Source: Cryobacterium sinapicolor
GTDB lineage: Bacteria > Actinomycetota > Actinomycetes > Actinomycetales > Microbacteriaceae
DNA length: 39,842 nucleotides
Direction of reading: 5' to 3'
NCBI RefSeq assembly: GCF_004403465.1
Contig: NZ_SOGQ01000014.1
Coordinates: 1-39,842, forward strand
Of this stretch, positions 8,359-17,130 are shown piece after piece. The notes below the pieces were generated by a model. It saw only the letters and a program-made list of their open reading frames with translations. It did no database searches and was not told where the DNA came from. The translations under genes were made by a program, and so were the position numbers. How positions within the stretch are numbered: the first letter of the stretch is position 1; the number at the start of each line of letters is the position of its first letter.

Positions 8359-9675
8359 ATGACAAACACAGTGAAATCCCGGCCCGATACGACGACGGCC
8401 TTGGCAGGCTCGACGAAGGCCCGATACGCAATCGCGCTGATGCTTTTCGTCACTGTGGTGATCAACTATATGGACCGGGCCAACCTTTCCGTTGCAGCAC
8501 CGCTGATATCCGAACAGTTCGGTCTCGACACCGCCCAGCAAGGCCTCCTGCTTTCCGCCTTCGGCTGGACGTATGCCGCGCTTCAGCTGCCAGGCGGGTG
8601 GCTCGTTGACCGAGTGCACCCACGCCTGCTGTACCCGGCGTGCCTTGTTCTGTGGTCACTGGCAACGATTTTCATGGGAATCGTCGGAAGCTTCGCGGCG
8701 CTCATCGTTCTGCGGATGGCCGTCGGAGTTTTCGAGGCTCCCGCCTACCCGATCAACAACAAGGTGGCCACGCGCTGGTTCCCTGAGAAGGAACGCGCGA
8801 CGGCGATCGGGTTCTACACTTCCGGCCAGTTCATCGGCTTGGCGCTGCTGACCCCTGTGCTGACGTGGCTGCAGTACGTGCTCAGTTGGCACTGGGTCTT
8901 CGTGCTCACCGGAGCGGCCGGTTTGGTGTGGGGTCTCGTCTGGTACGTGGCCTACCGGGACCCGAAGGACTCCAAGGCAAACGCCGCCGAGGTTGACTAC
9001 ATCCGCGAGGGTGGTGGGCTAGTTGACTTGGCGCCAGCACCGAAGACGGGCCGGAAAAAGATCTCCTGGACCGACATGCTCATCGTCCTGCGCCGCCGCA
9101 AGCTCTGGGGTATCTACCTCGGCCAATTCTGCCTGACCTCCACGCTGTGGTTCTTCCTGACCTGGTTCCCGAGTTACCTGGTGAACTATCGCCAAATGGA
9201 CTACATCAAGAGTGGGTTTCTGGTCTCGCTCCCATTCCTCGCCGCACTCGTCGGTGTCCTCATCGGCGGGGTGCTGTCGGACAATCTGGTCAAGCGCGGT
9301 TTCAGTCTCGGAGCGGCCCGGAAGTTTCCCATCATCACCGGACTACTCCTATCGATGATGATGATCGGGGCCAACTTCACGGACGACACCACATTGGTGA
9401 TCGCGTTCATGTGCCTCGCGTTCTTCGGGAATGGGCTCGCATCAATAACGTGGTCGCTGGTCTCAGCCATGGCTCCTGCACGACTGATGGGCCTGACCGG
9501 GGGCATGTTCAACTTCATCGGCAACCTTTCGTCAATAGCGACGCCGATCGTGATCGGGCTGTTGGTCTCAAAGACGGACTTTGCCCCTGCATTCGTCTAC
9601 ATGACCGTCATCACTGCCATCGGTATCTGCTCGTACGTCTTCCTGGTGGGAAAGGTGGAGCGCATCACCGAGTAA
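8359..9675 (+). CDS. dgoT: MFS transporter, D-galactonate (DgoT/ACS family)
   Basis: An inner-membrane proton-coupled organic-anion importer of 438 residues with about 12 hydrophobic segments. The first transmembrane stretch contains NYMDRANLSVAAP, the fingerprint of the anion:cation symporter family that includes DgoT, ExuT and GudP. The loop motif GGWLVDRVHPR follows helix 2, and helix 4 carries RMAVGVFEAP. The ATG at 8359 lies five bases after the dgoD stop region, with GGAG upstream. As the last gene of the dgo operon, it almost certainly imports D-galactonate. Confidence 0.93.
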   Translation: MTNTVKSRPDTTTALAGSTKARYAIALMLFVTVVINYMDRANLSVAAPLISEQFGLDTAQQGLLLSAFGWTYAALQLPGGWLVDRVHPRLLYPACLVLWSLATIFMGIVGSFAALIVLRMAVGVFEAPAYPINNKVATRWFPEKERATAIGFYTSGQFIGLALLTPVLTWLQYVLSWHWVFVLTGAAGLVWGLVWYVAYRDPKDSKANAAEVDYIREGGGLVDLAPAPKTGRKKISWTDMLIVLRRRKLWGIYLGQFCLTSTLWFFLTWFPSYLVNYRQMDYIKSGFLVSLPFLAALVGVLIGGVLSDNLVKRGFSLGAARKFPIITGLLLSMMMIGANFTDDTTLVIAFMCLAFFGNGLASITWSLVSAMAPARLMGLTGGMFNFIGNLSSIATPIVIGLLVSKTDFAPAFVYMTVITAIGICSYVFLVGKVERITE

Positions 9676-9692
9676 GAACTTGGTAAGCGGCG

Positions 9693-9729
9693 GAGGCTGC
9701 CCCCGGTGAATGACGCCGCGGGTAGCCTC
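9693..9729 (+). terminator. Hairpin downstream of dgoT
   Basis: GAGGCT-G-CCC pairs with GGG-T-AGCCTC around a 17-base loop, followed by TTCCC. It starts 18 bases after the dgoT stop and is the likely end of the galactonate operon transcript. There is no long T run. Confidence 0.5.
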
Positions 9730-9995
9730 TTCCCATGTAGCTGATCCTGACTAAATGACAGTGCCCGAAAGTGAAGTGACCGAAGGGGCTTCCACCCAGT
9801 CCTCCCCGTCCAGATTCAGCCGCCGTTGCGCTGATGTCTCGCACAGGTCGAGGGGTCCTCGGCCGGCGGCGGCGACGCTATTGTTTGTCGCTGGCCTGGG
9901 TCCGCGGTTCTGATCCGGTTCCTACGCCGTTCCTGAGTGCCCGAGCAGCATCCTGTCGGTATCGGCGATGGTGGTGCCGCATCGCTGTTAGGAAG
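9730..9995. other. Intergenic stretch without a supported gene
   Basis: A 52-codon plus-strand frame from the ATG at 9755 is open but has no clear ribosome site or known motif. Nothing else is recognisable between the dgoT terminator and the small minus-strand gene. Confidence 0.35.
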
Positions 9996-10244
9996 TCATA
10001 GTGTCTTGCCGGAGAAAGCGTTCGGGTCGAGACCGACGATTCGACGCGCATGGTCTTGGAGTGCTTCGTCACTCACGGTGTGTCCAGCATCTGCGAATCG
10101 TTCACGCAGCGCTTCAAGGACTTGCGGTTCGCTGTGGCCGGCGAGGTCAGCTTCCACTTGCGCGAGAATCCCCGCCACCTTGTCCTCGTCCGATTGAGAA
10201 TGCTGGTCTTGGATCGGTTCATTCTGTGTGCCATCACCATTCAT
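9996..10244 (-). CDS. Small hypothetical protein, conserved-looking
   Basis: An 82-residue acidic protein. The first 20 residues are polar and probably disordered. The rest reads as helices (VAGILAQVEADLAG, PQVLEALRERFADAG, DEALQDHARRIVG). GGAGG lies six bases before the ATG at 10244, and the codon pattern is consistent with coding. The family is unknown to me. The gene is monocistronic and convergent with the dgo operon. Confidence 0.7.
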   Translation of the reverse strand: MNGDGTQNEPIQDQHSQSDEDKVAGILAQVEADLAGHSEPQVLEALRERFADAGHTVSDEALQDHARRIVGLDPNAFSGKTL

Positions 10245-11081
10245 GCTGGTCCTCCGACTTCAGGGGTTCTGTTGGGAAGCATAACGTTCTGAGTGACGCC
10301 TCGTCCGCGGCGGCCTCTCGAGGAGTCGCTTTGTTCTGGCGCACTCCCATGTTCATTCTCAGACGGCCGCAAACGGAGCGTATTCGCCGAAACTGTTTAG
10401 CGCGGCGTAGAGCGTCTGCCGCGGCACCCCGAGGTCTGACCTGATCGGTGAATCCACGATGCTGGTTGGTGGCAAAGAAATGGCGGTCGACGAGATCGAG
10501 TCTTGGTACCAGCTCCGTTAGATCCGCGAGCACTTCCAGAGCTTAGATGCAAACGCCGCGGACCGTCTGGAAGACATCGGGATCGAGCTTCGGAAACTAC
10601 AGGGAGCAAGCTTAGCCGTCCCCAACCAGCACCATCAAGTGCCGCGTAGCCCACCAGCTGAGCGGCACTTCTCTTTTCTGCAGCCACACTGCGTATGTCC
10701 AACGCGAAGACTCGGGCCCTGGCCGGAGCTTGGAGCCTCGAGGGTCAAGCCACTACCGTCCGCCAACCAAACGTGGGCCGTCACATGTCTGCCCGAGGCT
10801 TGGATCCTCCGTCGCCCGGTTGAGCGTCATACCGCGGTCTAGGCGCGGCAGGTCGAGCTGCCGGAACGCTTGGGCTCGTGCGGCGTCCATGCGCTCCGGG
10901 CTCCGGAGATCCCCACAGACCGACCTCTAATGCGGTGCCACTCGCGTGCCCGGACTTCTCCCGCCCGTGAACAGATACGCAATCATGGGTACGCTCGATG
11001 AAGTGCGTTTGCAGAACTCGTTGACGTGCCGCTCGGCGGGCAATGTCCCGTCGCGTTCAGCTCGAACGTGAAGGAATCACC
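10245..11081. other. Degenerate intergenic region with gene fragments
   Basis: About 840 bases without an intact gene. Two coding-like pieces stand out. On the minus strand, roughly 10440-10359 encodes LGVPRQTLYAALNSFGEYA before a TGA, resembling the C-terminal HTH of serine recombinases. On the plus strand, 10459-10620 reads MAVDEIESWYQLR, then a TAG, then IREHFQSLDANAADRLEDIG, like a small protein gene interrupted by one stop codon. The rest shows nothing recognisable. Confidence 0.4.
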
Positions 11082-11543
11082 GTGTCTGATCACGCAAGAA
11101 TCAAGGGCCACACCGTGACCCGCACCGTGCACATCGAGGCCTCGCGCGCGATCGTCTGGAAGGCGCTGACCGACCCCGAGGTGATGGCCAAGTGGTTTGG
11201 AGACGGTGTTGGGTTCGCCGCGCTCGAGCCCGGTGCTACCGGCAGCATCGACTGGGATGACTACGGCAGCTTCCCGATCGAAATCACCGAGGTGGTGCCC
11301 GACGGCTCGTTCGGCTTCCGTTGGTCGGGAATCCCCGCCGAGGAGCTCGACGAGTACTCGACGCACGTGCGCTTCACCATCGCCGATGCTGGTGCCGGGA
11401 CGGATGTCACGGTGATCGAATCGGGCTTCGACACACTCCCCGGCGGCACCCGCTACCGTCGCGAACGTCTTGAGCAGAACCGAGAGGGCTGGGACGTCGA
11501 ACTCGACGAGCTCGCGATCCTGCTCGAGGGTGTCACCCAGTAG
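11082..11543 (+). CDS. SRPBCC (AHSA1/START-like) domain protein
   Basis: A 153-residue single-domain protein of the Bet v1-like fold. The N-terminus has VTRTVHIEASRAIVWKALTDPE followed by KWFGD, the standard opening of AHSA1-type proteins. The middle carries G-S-I-D-W and FRWSGI strands, and the end is a long amphipathic helix (RRERLEQNREGWDVELDELAILLEG). GTG at 11082 follows GAAGGAA, which fits better than the earlier in-frame ATG at 11043. It probably binds a small hydrophobic ligand, but the specific role cannot be told. It is monocistronic. Confidence 0.88.
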   Translation: MSDHARIKGHTVTRTVHIEASRAIVWKALTDPEVMAKWFGDGVGFAALEPGATGSIDWDDYGSFPIEITEVVPDGSFGFRWSGIPAEELDEYSTHVRFTIADAGAGTDVTVIESGFDTLPGGTRYRRERLEQNREGWDVELDELAILLEGVTQ

Positions 11544-11858
11544 TTCACGAATACGGGGAGTCGCTCGACGAGGTGGCCACGTTGCTGGGCCGGTAGAGGA
11601 TTATTTGGCAGAGCGCAGAGGATGTATGCCAAAGTGCCGAAAATTGCCCGGTGATTCAGCGGCCTGTGAGTTATTGGAACTACCCGCCACAGTGGTGTTC
11701 AGAAAACTGGGTGATTCTGTTCCTGGAACTCGTCCCACAACGAATGGCCTCCGAGTCTTGACGAAGTCGCCCTCGTTCAGACCTTTCTATCGATGCGTGT
11801 TGAAGGGCTGGAATCCAGATCGCGGCCTCGGGCGAACTAGCGGGACTGCGAAGGCCGC
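11544..11858. other. Gap without a recognisable gene
   Basis: This lies between the SRPBCC gene and the convergent oleate hydratase. It starts with a short coding-like stretch (EYGESLDEVATLLGR, then TAG at about 11594) that may be a 3' remnant. The remainder has lower GC than its surroundings and shows no gene, repeat or strong hairpin. Confidence 0.35.
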
Positions 11859-13469
11859 TCAGTAGGCAGCCTGAAGTGCCTTGACCAGGACCTTCGGGTC
11901 GTGCAGACCCTTGAAGATCGGCGGGATCTCCCGGTCGACCCCGAGGAACTCGTACACCGCGCGCATGGCCCCGTGGATCGAGTACTCCACGGTGAACACG
12001 ACGTCGCCGGGGAGTTCGGTGAACTGCCCGAGGAAAGCGAAGTTCTGCGCTCCGTCGGGGATGACCTTGGGGCGGTCGCCCGGAACTCGCCGGGCGAACA
12101 GCGCGGAGGCGTACGGCATCATCGACGTCGTGACGTCGGTCGTGGCGAGCACCTCGTCGAGGATGTCTTCGAAGCCGAACTGGTGCATGAGCTCGGTGAG
12201 GATCTCGGTTCCGGTCGCCTGCGCCATGGTCTTCTTGACGTAGTCGCCCTCGTTGTCGATCTCCAGCCCCCAGCCCCACATCGTGTAGGTGCCCTCGGGC
12301 TGATTGGCGAAGTGCGGCTGCGCCACCACGACGGCCGACATGTACCAGCCCGATTCGATCAACGTCGTCATGGCACCGGTACCCAGTTCGTTGCCGGTGT
12401 ACTCGACCCACCGCTTGACGAGCGTGTCGCTGTGCATCGTGCGGGTGAACGATTCCCACTTGCTCTCGTCGATGTTGCCGCAGAAGGTGTTGGGGCGACC
12501 GAAGTCCGGGGCCTTCTTGGCCAACTTCTCCCAGAGTGACCAGCTGCCGTCCACCCGGTCCCGGATCAGCGGCGGCACGGTGTCGTTGCCGCCGTAGGTG
12601 GTGTCGGCGACAATGGAGCCGATGGTGATGAAGGCGAGGTCGTTCTGGCCGAGGTCGATCTCGCTGCTACCGGCCGAGTCCTCCACGTGCAGGCGCGTCG
12701 CGCGCCGCCGCTGGGGAGAATTCGTGACGTCGACATCCGTGACGCGCGTGCCGAAGCGCACGTCGACGCCCTGAGACACAAGCCAGCGCTGGAGCGGAAC
12801 GATCATCGAGTCATTCTGGTTGTACGTGGTCCGCCGCACCCCGGAGAGCGTGTCGAGGTTTTCGAACTCCTGGATGAATCGCAGGAAGTAGCGGCGAAGC
12901 TCGGCGGCCGAATTCCACTTCTGGAACGCGAACGTGGTGCGCCACATGTGCCAGAAATTGGTCTGCAAGAAGTGCTCACTGAAGAGATCTTCGATGCGGC
13001 GGGCGCCCAGAGTCTTCTCGCGGAGGGCGAGCATGCGCGATATCTCGAAACGGTTGCGCGTGTCCAGGCCGTAGCCGGTGGCGTCCAGGACGCGGTGCCG
13101 CGCATCCGCCAGCCGGGTCCGGCCATGGGTCTCGTGCTTGTCATTCCAATCCAACATCTCCTCCCGGACAGTGACATCCGGGTCCTCGAGCGAGGGAATG
13201 GTGGAGAACAGGTCCCACGTGGTCTGGTACACCTCTTCGCAGAACATCCGGGCCCCGCGCGTGACCATGGCGCCACGAATTGCCGGAGAGTCCACGGCAT
13301 CCATGGCGCCGCCAACGTGCCCCAGCTCCTCGAGGATGTGGATGTTCTCGCCGGGTACCCCGGCGTCGCGGATAGCGAAGGCTGCAGTCGCCATGCCGGC
13401 AATGCCGTCGAATTGGCTCGGGCTCGCGCTACCCCGCGTGGGTGCGGGCGAAGGCGGATGCCGCGGCAA
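11859..13469 (-). CDS. ohyA: Oleate hydratase, N-terminally truncated (possible pseudogene)
   Basis: An FAD-dependent fatty-acid double-bond hydratase (myosin-cross-reactive antigen family) of the actinobacterial type. Nearly the whole enzyme is present: HILEELGHVGGAMD, TRGARMFCEE, NQNDSMIVPLQRWL, TIGSIVADTTYGGND and the C-terminal KGLHDPKVLVKAL. The N-terminus is wrong, however. Where the family has a beta strand followed by GGGIAGMA, this frame reads SPSQFDGIAGMA, so the strand and the first glycine of the GxGxxG FAD-binding motif are missing. The foreign prefix overlaps the 3' end of the upstream shikimate dehydrogenase-like gene on the same strand. A deletion probably joined the two. Translation could start at the ATG at 13469 or at the internal ATG in GMATAAF, but either product would lack the dinucleotide-binding motif and is probably inactive. 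Confidence 0.8.
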   Translation of the reverse strand: MPRHPPSPAPTRGSASPSQFDGIAGMATAAFAIRDAGVPGENIHILEELGHVGGAMDAVDSPAIRGAMVTRGARMFCEEVYQTTWDLFSTIPSLEDPDVTVREEMLDWNDKHETHGRTRLADARHRVLDATGYGLDTRNRFEISRMLALREKTLGARRIEDLFSEHFLQTNFWHMWRTTFAFQKWNSAAELRRYFLRFIQEFENLDTLSGVRRTTYNQNDSMIVPLQRWLVSQGVDVRFGTRVTDVDVTNSPQRRRATRLHVEDSAGSSEIDLGQNDLAFITIGSIVADTTYGGNDTVPPLIRDRVDGSWSLWEKLAKKAPDFGRPNTFCGNIDESKWESFTRTMHSDTLVKRWVEYTGNELGTGAMTTLIESGWYMSAVVVAQPHFANQPEGTYTMWGWGLEIDNEGDYVKKTMAQATGTEILTELMHQFGFEDILDEVLATTDVTTSMMPYASALFARRVPGDRPKVIPDGAQNFAFLGQFTELPGDVVFTVEYSIHGAMRAVYEFLGVDREIPPIFKGLHDPKVLVKALQAAY

Positions 13470-14262
13470 CCTGCTCCGGCGTCGGGCGCACCCCGGTGTA
13501 GCGCTCGAACTGTTCCGCAGCCTGGAGCGCGATGACCTCGGCCCCCGTGATCACGACCTTGCCGGCTGCCCGCGCGGCCAGAACAAACGGGGTCTCCGCC
13601 GGCAGCGCGACCACGTCGAACACGGTGGTCGCGTCGGCGATCGCCTCGGCTGAGTAGGACAGGTCGTTCACCTCGGCCCCGCCGGTCATGCCGATCGGGG
13701 TGACGTTCACGAGCAGCGGTGCGGTGAGTCCGGCCGGCTCGGCCGCCCAGCGGTAGCCGAGTTCGTGGGCGAGGGCCTGCCCCCGTGCCTCGTTCCGGGC
13801 GATCAGGGTGCCGTGCTCGAACCCGGAGTCGCGGAAGGCCGCGGCGACGGCCTTCGCCATGCCGCCGCTGCCGCGGAGCAGGAACGGGGTGGCCGGGTCG
13901 ATGCCGCGCGCGCGGATCAGATCGGCGGCGGCGATGTAGTCGGTGTTCGAGGCCCGCAGGTAGCCGTCGTCGTTGACGATGGTGTTGATCGAGGCGATGG
14001 CGCTCGCCGAGGCGTCCATCTCGTCGACCAGGGCGATGACATCCTCCTTGAAGGGCATCGACACGGAGCAGCCACGGATGCCCAGGGCCCGCACGCCCCC
14101 GATCGCGGCGGCGAGATTCGTCGTGGTGAAGGCCTTGTAGATGAAATCGAGCCCCAGCTCGGCGTAGAGGTGGTTGTGGAAGCGGGTGCCGAAGTTGCTC
14201 GGCCTGGCGGCGAGGGAGATGCACAGGCGGGTGTCTTTGTTGAGCAGGGGCTGCGACGTCAT
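13429..14262 (-). CDS. Shikimate dehydrogenase-like protein (SdhL/HI0607 type)
   Basis: An NAD(P)-dependent dehydrogenase of 277 residues. The N-terminal substrate domain has SLAARPSNFGTRFHNHLY and SMPFKED with K72, then NTD with D108. This is the SdhL (HI0607) variant, not the canonical AroE pattern, and it has SMPFK instead of TIPHK. The nucleotide-binding glycines GSGGMA are at 131-136. The Lys/Asp pair for hydride and proton transfer is kept, so it is probably active, perhaps on quinate or shikimate. It is unlikely to be the main AroE. ATG at 14262 is preferred over an upstream TTG. The ribosome site is weak. Its last 41 bases overlap the frame of the truncated oleate hydratase. Confidence 0.85.
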   Translation of the reverse strand: MTSQPLLNKDTRLCISLAARPSNFGTRFHNHLYAELGLDFIYKAFTTTNLAAAIGGVRALGIRGCSVSMPFKEDVIALVDEMDASASAIASINTIVNDDGYLRASNTDYIAAADLIRARGIDPATPFLLRGSGGMAKAVAAAFRDSGFEHGTLIARNEARGQALAHELGYRWAAEPAGLTAPLLVNVTPIGMTGGAEVNDLSYSAEAIADATTVFDVVALPAETPFVLAARAAGKVVITGAEVIALQAAEQFERYTGVRPTPEQVAAASAFARTHAG

Positions 14263-14360
14263 GGGCTCAAGTCTAGGAGCGGGCCGCAAGCGGTTCGAGA
14301 CCGGCGAGGTTCTGGGCGGTGGGAGGCGCGGCGGAGGGGGAGAGCGCGGAGTGGGAGCGG

Positions 14361-15371
14361 TCAGCCGCCGGTGGAATCCCGCACGATCAGCTCCGGCTGG
14401 AACTCGATCTGCTCGTGCACGAAATCGTCGCCGCCGGCGGCTTCGCGCAGCAGCAAGTCGACGGCAGTGTGGCCGATCAGGGCGCTCGGTTGTCGGATGG
14501 AGGAGAGCGGCACGATGGCCGCCGCCGCAAAGGCGATGTCGTCGTAGCCGATGAGCGCGACATCCTCGGGAACTCGCACATCACCCAGCATGCTCAGGGC
14601 CTGCAGCACGCCGATGGCGAGCAGGTCGTTCGCCGCGAACACGGCGTCCGGCCGGTCGGCCGGGTTGCGGGCGCGCAGCTGCTCGCCCACGAAGCGTCCC
14701 TGCAGCACCGAGAGGGACTCCGTGCTGATCACTTCAAGCGACACGTTCGGATGCTCCCGAACGGCCTGGCGCGCGCCCTCCAGTCGGTCGGCAACCTGAC
14801 GGATGCCCTGCGGCCCGCCCACGAACGCGATCCGGGTGCGCCCGATCGAGACCAGGTGCTTCGCGGCGAGGTGCCCGCCGGCCACGTCATCGACGGCCAC
14901 GGAGGAGAAACTGTGGTCGGCCGTCTGCCGGTCGACGAGAACGGTGGGGGTGCCGCGGGCGCGCAGGCGCACGAGCCGGTCCCCGACCTCGCCGAGCGGG
15001 GAGATCAAGACGCCGTGCACGCGCTGCTCCTCGAACAGGTCGAGGTAGGCGCTCTCGCGGTCGATGTTCTCGTCGCTGTTGCCGAGGAGCAGGGTGAGAC
15101 CCTCTTCGGCGGCCCGGTCCTCGGCGCCGCGGGCGACATCCGTGAAGAACGGGTTGGCGACGTCGAGCACGACGAGCCCGATGCTGCGGCTGCGGCCGGC
15201 CCGGAGTTGCCGCGCCGCGTCGTTGCGCACGAATCCGAGATCGGAGATCGCCGCCTGCACCCGCTCCACGGTTGCCGGGGAGACCTTAGCGGGACGGTTG
15301 AGCACGTTGGAGACGGTGCCGACCGACACCCCGGCGCGGGCCGCGACCTCGCGCACACTCACCGTTGCCAT
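14361..15371 (-). CDS. rhaR: LacI family regulator of the rhamnose locus
   Basis: A 336-residue LacI-type repressor. Residues 4-25 are the HTH (SVREVAARAGVSVGTVSNVLNRP), with the hinge helix near 50-60, followed by a periplasmic-binding-protein-like ligand domain ending in IRDSTGG-type residues. The ATG at 15371 has GAAAGG upstream. It is divergent from the rhaTPQS operon, and two TGAAACG-type palindromes lie between the two starts, so it very likely represses the rhamnose genes and itself, and is released by rhamnose or a downstream intermediate. The symbol follows usage for a rhamnose regulator and is inferred from context only. Confidence 0.9.
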   Translation of the reverse strand: MATVSVREVAARAGVSVGTVSNVLNRPAKVSPATVERVQAAISDLGFVRNDAARQLRAGRSRSIGLVVLDVANPFFTDVARGAEDRAAEEGLTLLLGNSDENIDRESAYLDLFEEQRVHGVLISPLGEVGDRLVRLRARGTPTVLVDRQTADHSFSSVAVDDVAGGHLAAKHLVSIGRTRIAFVGGPQGIRQVADRLEGARQAVREHPNVSLEVISTESLSVLQGRFVGEQLRARNPADRPDAVFAANDLLAIGVLQALSMLGDVRVPEDVALIGYDDIAFAAAAIVPLSSIRQPSALIGHTAVDLLLREAAGGDDFVHEQIEFQPELIVRDSTGG

Positions 15372-15431
15372 CGTCGACCTTTCGCCCTGCGTTGCCTGCC
15401 CCTAGGTGAAGTGTAGATCACCGCCTCAAAA

Positions 15432-15445
15432 TTGAAACGAATCAA
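15432..15445. promoter_or_regulatory. LacI-type operator, regulator-proximal
   Basis: The 14-base palindrome TTGAAACGAATCAA sits upstream of the LacI gene and more than 60 bases upstream of the rha promoter. It shares TGAAACGA with the second site at 15556. It probably controls the LacI gene or supports a repression loop. Confidence 0.6.
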
Positions 15446-15507
15446 CCCCTCTGACCCTCCTGAGGTGTCGGTTGAGTCACGTTTCGGCAATTGCAGTTTT
15501 TTGACCG

Positions 15508-15537
15508 TTGACGGATGCCCCCGTCTCACCCTATATT
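15508..15537 (+). promoter_or_regulatory. Sigma-70-type promoter of the rha operon
   Basis: -35 TTGACG (15508-15513) and -10 TATATT (15532-15537) are separated by 18 bases, a good vegetative promoter. The expected start point near 15544 lies about 12 bases before the operator at 15556, consistent with repression by blocking polymerase. Confidence 0.65.
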
Positions 15538-15555
15538 CGCTGAGTACACGTTCTC

Positions 15556-15567
15556 TGAAACGATTCA
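15556..15567. promoter_or_regulatory. LacI-type operator, rha-operon-proximal
   Basis: A perfect 12-base palindrome TGAAACGATTCA between the promoter and the rhaT ribosome site (GGAGG at 15579-15583). It is the stronger of two matching sites in this intergenic region. Confidence 0.7.
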
Positions 15568-15594
15568 TCCCTCACTGTGGAGGCCCACGACGCC

Positions 15595-17130
15595 ATGCAA
15601 ACCGAATCCATGACCGCTGACGATGGGCCACCCGAACCCCGCTTGACCCTGTCCGGTGCCGTCAAGGCCTTCGGGCCGGTCGTCGCCCTGGCCGATGGGA
15701 ACATCGAGATCCTGCCGGGTGAGATCCACGCCCTCGTCGGTGAGAACGGGGCCGGTAAGTCCACCCTCGTGAAGATCCTGGCCGGGCTCTACCGCCTCGA
15801 CGCCGGCGAGTTCCAGGTGGACGGGCAGCCGGTGTCATTCCGCACCGTGGCCGACAGCAAGGCCGCCGGGATCTCCGTGATCTACCAGGAGCCCACTCTC
15901 TTCCCCGACCTCACGGTGGCCGAGAACATCTTCATCGGGCGCCAGCCGAAGGGCCGACTGGGCCTGATCAGCCGGGCCGCCATGCGCACGGCCGCCCGTG
16001 ACCTCTTCGACCAGCTCGGCGTGCGCATCGACCCCAACCGGGTCGCCGAGGGACTGTCGATCGCCGACCAGCAGATCATCGAGATCGCCAAGGCCATCTC
16101 CCTCGACGCCAAGGTGCTCGTGATGGATGAGCCGACCGCCGCACTGTCGGGCGTCGAGGTGGAGCGCCTCTTCCAGGTGGCCCGCAACCTGCGGACCCAG
16201 GGTGCGGGCATCCTCTTCATCTCGCACCGCTTCGACGAGGTCTTCGCCCTCTGCGACCGCATCACCGTGATGCGGGACGGGCGCTACATCGCGACCCATG
16301 TCACCAGCATGGTGACCGTCGACGCCATCGTGCACGAAATGGTGGGACGCGACGTCGGGGCGCTGTTCCCCAAGGAGGTCGCCCCGGTGGGCGACACCGT
16401 GCTCTCGGTGCAGGGGCTCGGCCGCGCCGGCGTCTTCGCTGACGTGACCTTCGAGGTCAAGGCCGGCGAGGTCGTCGCCCTGGCCGGCCTCGTCGGGGCC
16501 GGGCGTACCGAGGTGGCCCGGGCCGTCTTCGGCATCGACCCCTACGATCGCGGCACGGTCGAGTTCGCCGGCACGCTGCTCAAGCCGCACAGCCCCAAGG
16601 CCGCGATCGACGCCGGTATGGGCTTCGTGCCCGAAGACCGCCGCAAGCAGGGACTCGTGATGGACCTGTCCGTGGGCCGCAATACCGCGCTGACCCTGCG
16701 CGACCGGGTCGCCCGCTTCGGCATCATCAACGGCCGCGCCGAACGCGCCGCCGCCGCCGAGTGGGGCCGCCGTCTGCAGGTCAAGACCACCTCGCAGGAA
16801 TACGCCGTCTCCACCCTCTCCGGCGGAAACCAGCAGAAGGTCGTGCTCGCCAAGTGGCTGGCCACCGACCCGAAGTTCCTGATCGTCGACGAGCCCACCC
16901 GCGGCATCGACGTGGGCACCAAGAGCGAGGTGCACCGGCTCATCTCCGACCTCGCCAACCGGGGGATCGCCATCCTGATGATCTCGAGCGAACTGCCCGA
17001 GGTTCTCGGCATGGCCGACCGGGTGCTCGTCATGCACGAGGGGCGCATCACCGCCGAGTTGAGCCGCGCCGAAGCCACTCCCGAATCGATCATGCACGCG
17101 GCCACCGCATCACTGGAGCGAACACAATGA
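15595..17130 (+). CDS. rhaT: Rhamnose ABC transporter ATP-binding protein
   Basis: A 511-residue double-ATPase of the sugar ABC class (RbsA/XylG type). The first nucleotide-binding domain has Walker A GENGAGKS at residues 49-56, signature LSIADQQ and Walker B VLVMDEPTAAL. The second has the degenerate GLVGAGRTE at its Walker A position, typical for this class, with signature LSGGNQQK and LIVDEPTRGID. The ATG at 15595 is 11 bases after GGAGG. As the first gene of the operon, it overlaps rhaP by 4 bases (ATGA at 17127-17130). Rhamnose specificity comes from the downstream rhaM, rhaI, rhaD and rhaB genes. Confidence 0.94.
   Translation: MQTESMTADDGPPEPRLTLSGAVKAFGPVVALADGNIEILPGEIHALVGENGAGKSTLVKILAGLYRLDAGEFQVDGQPVSFRTVADSKAAGISVIYQEPTLFPDLTVAENIFIGRQPKGRLGLISRAAMRTAARDLFDQLGVRIDPNRVAEGLSIADQQIIEIAKAISLDAKVLVMDEPTAALSGVEVERLFQVARNLRTQGAGILFISHRFDEVFALCDRITVMRDGRYIATHVTSMVTVDAIVHEMVGRDVGALFPKEVAPVGDTVLSVQGLGRAGVFADVTFEVKAGEVVALAGLVGAGRTEVARAVFGIDPYDRGTVEFAGTLLKPHSPKAAIDAGMGFVPEDRRKQGLVMDLSVGRNTALTLRDRVARFGIINGRAERAAAAEWGRRLQVKTTSQEYAVSTLSGGNQQKVVLAKWLATDPKFLIVDEPTRGIDVGTKSEVHRLISDLANRGIAILMISSELPEVLGMADRVLVMHEGRITAELSRAEATPESIMHAATASLERTQ

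Noticed and set aside
12803..14224. Long minus-strand frame of 473 residues across the dehydrogenase and oleate hydratase junction
   Set aside because: Arg- and Pro-rich and in the wrong frame for both genes; its length comes from high GC at third codon positions, not from a real fusion.
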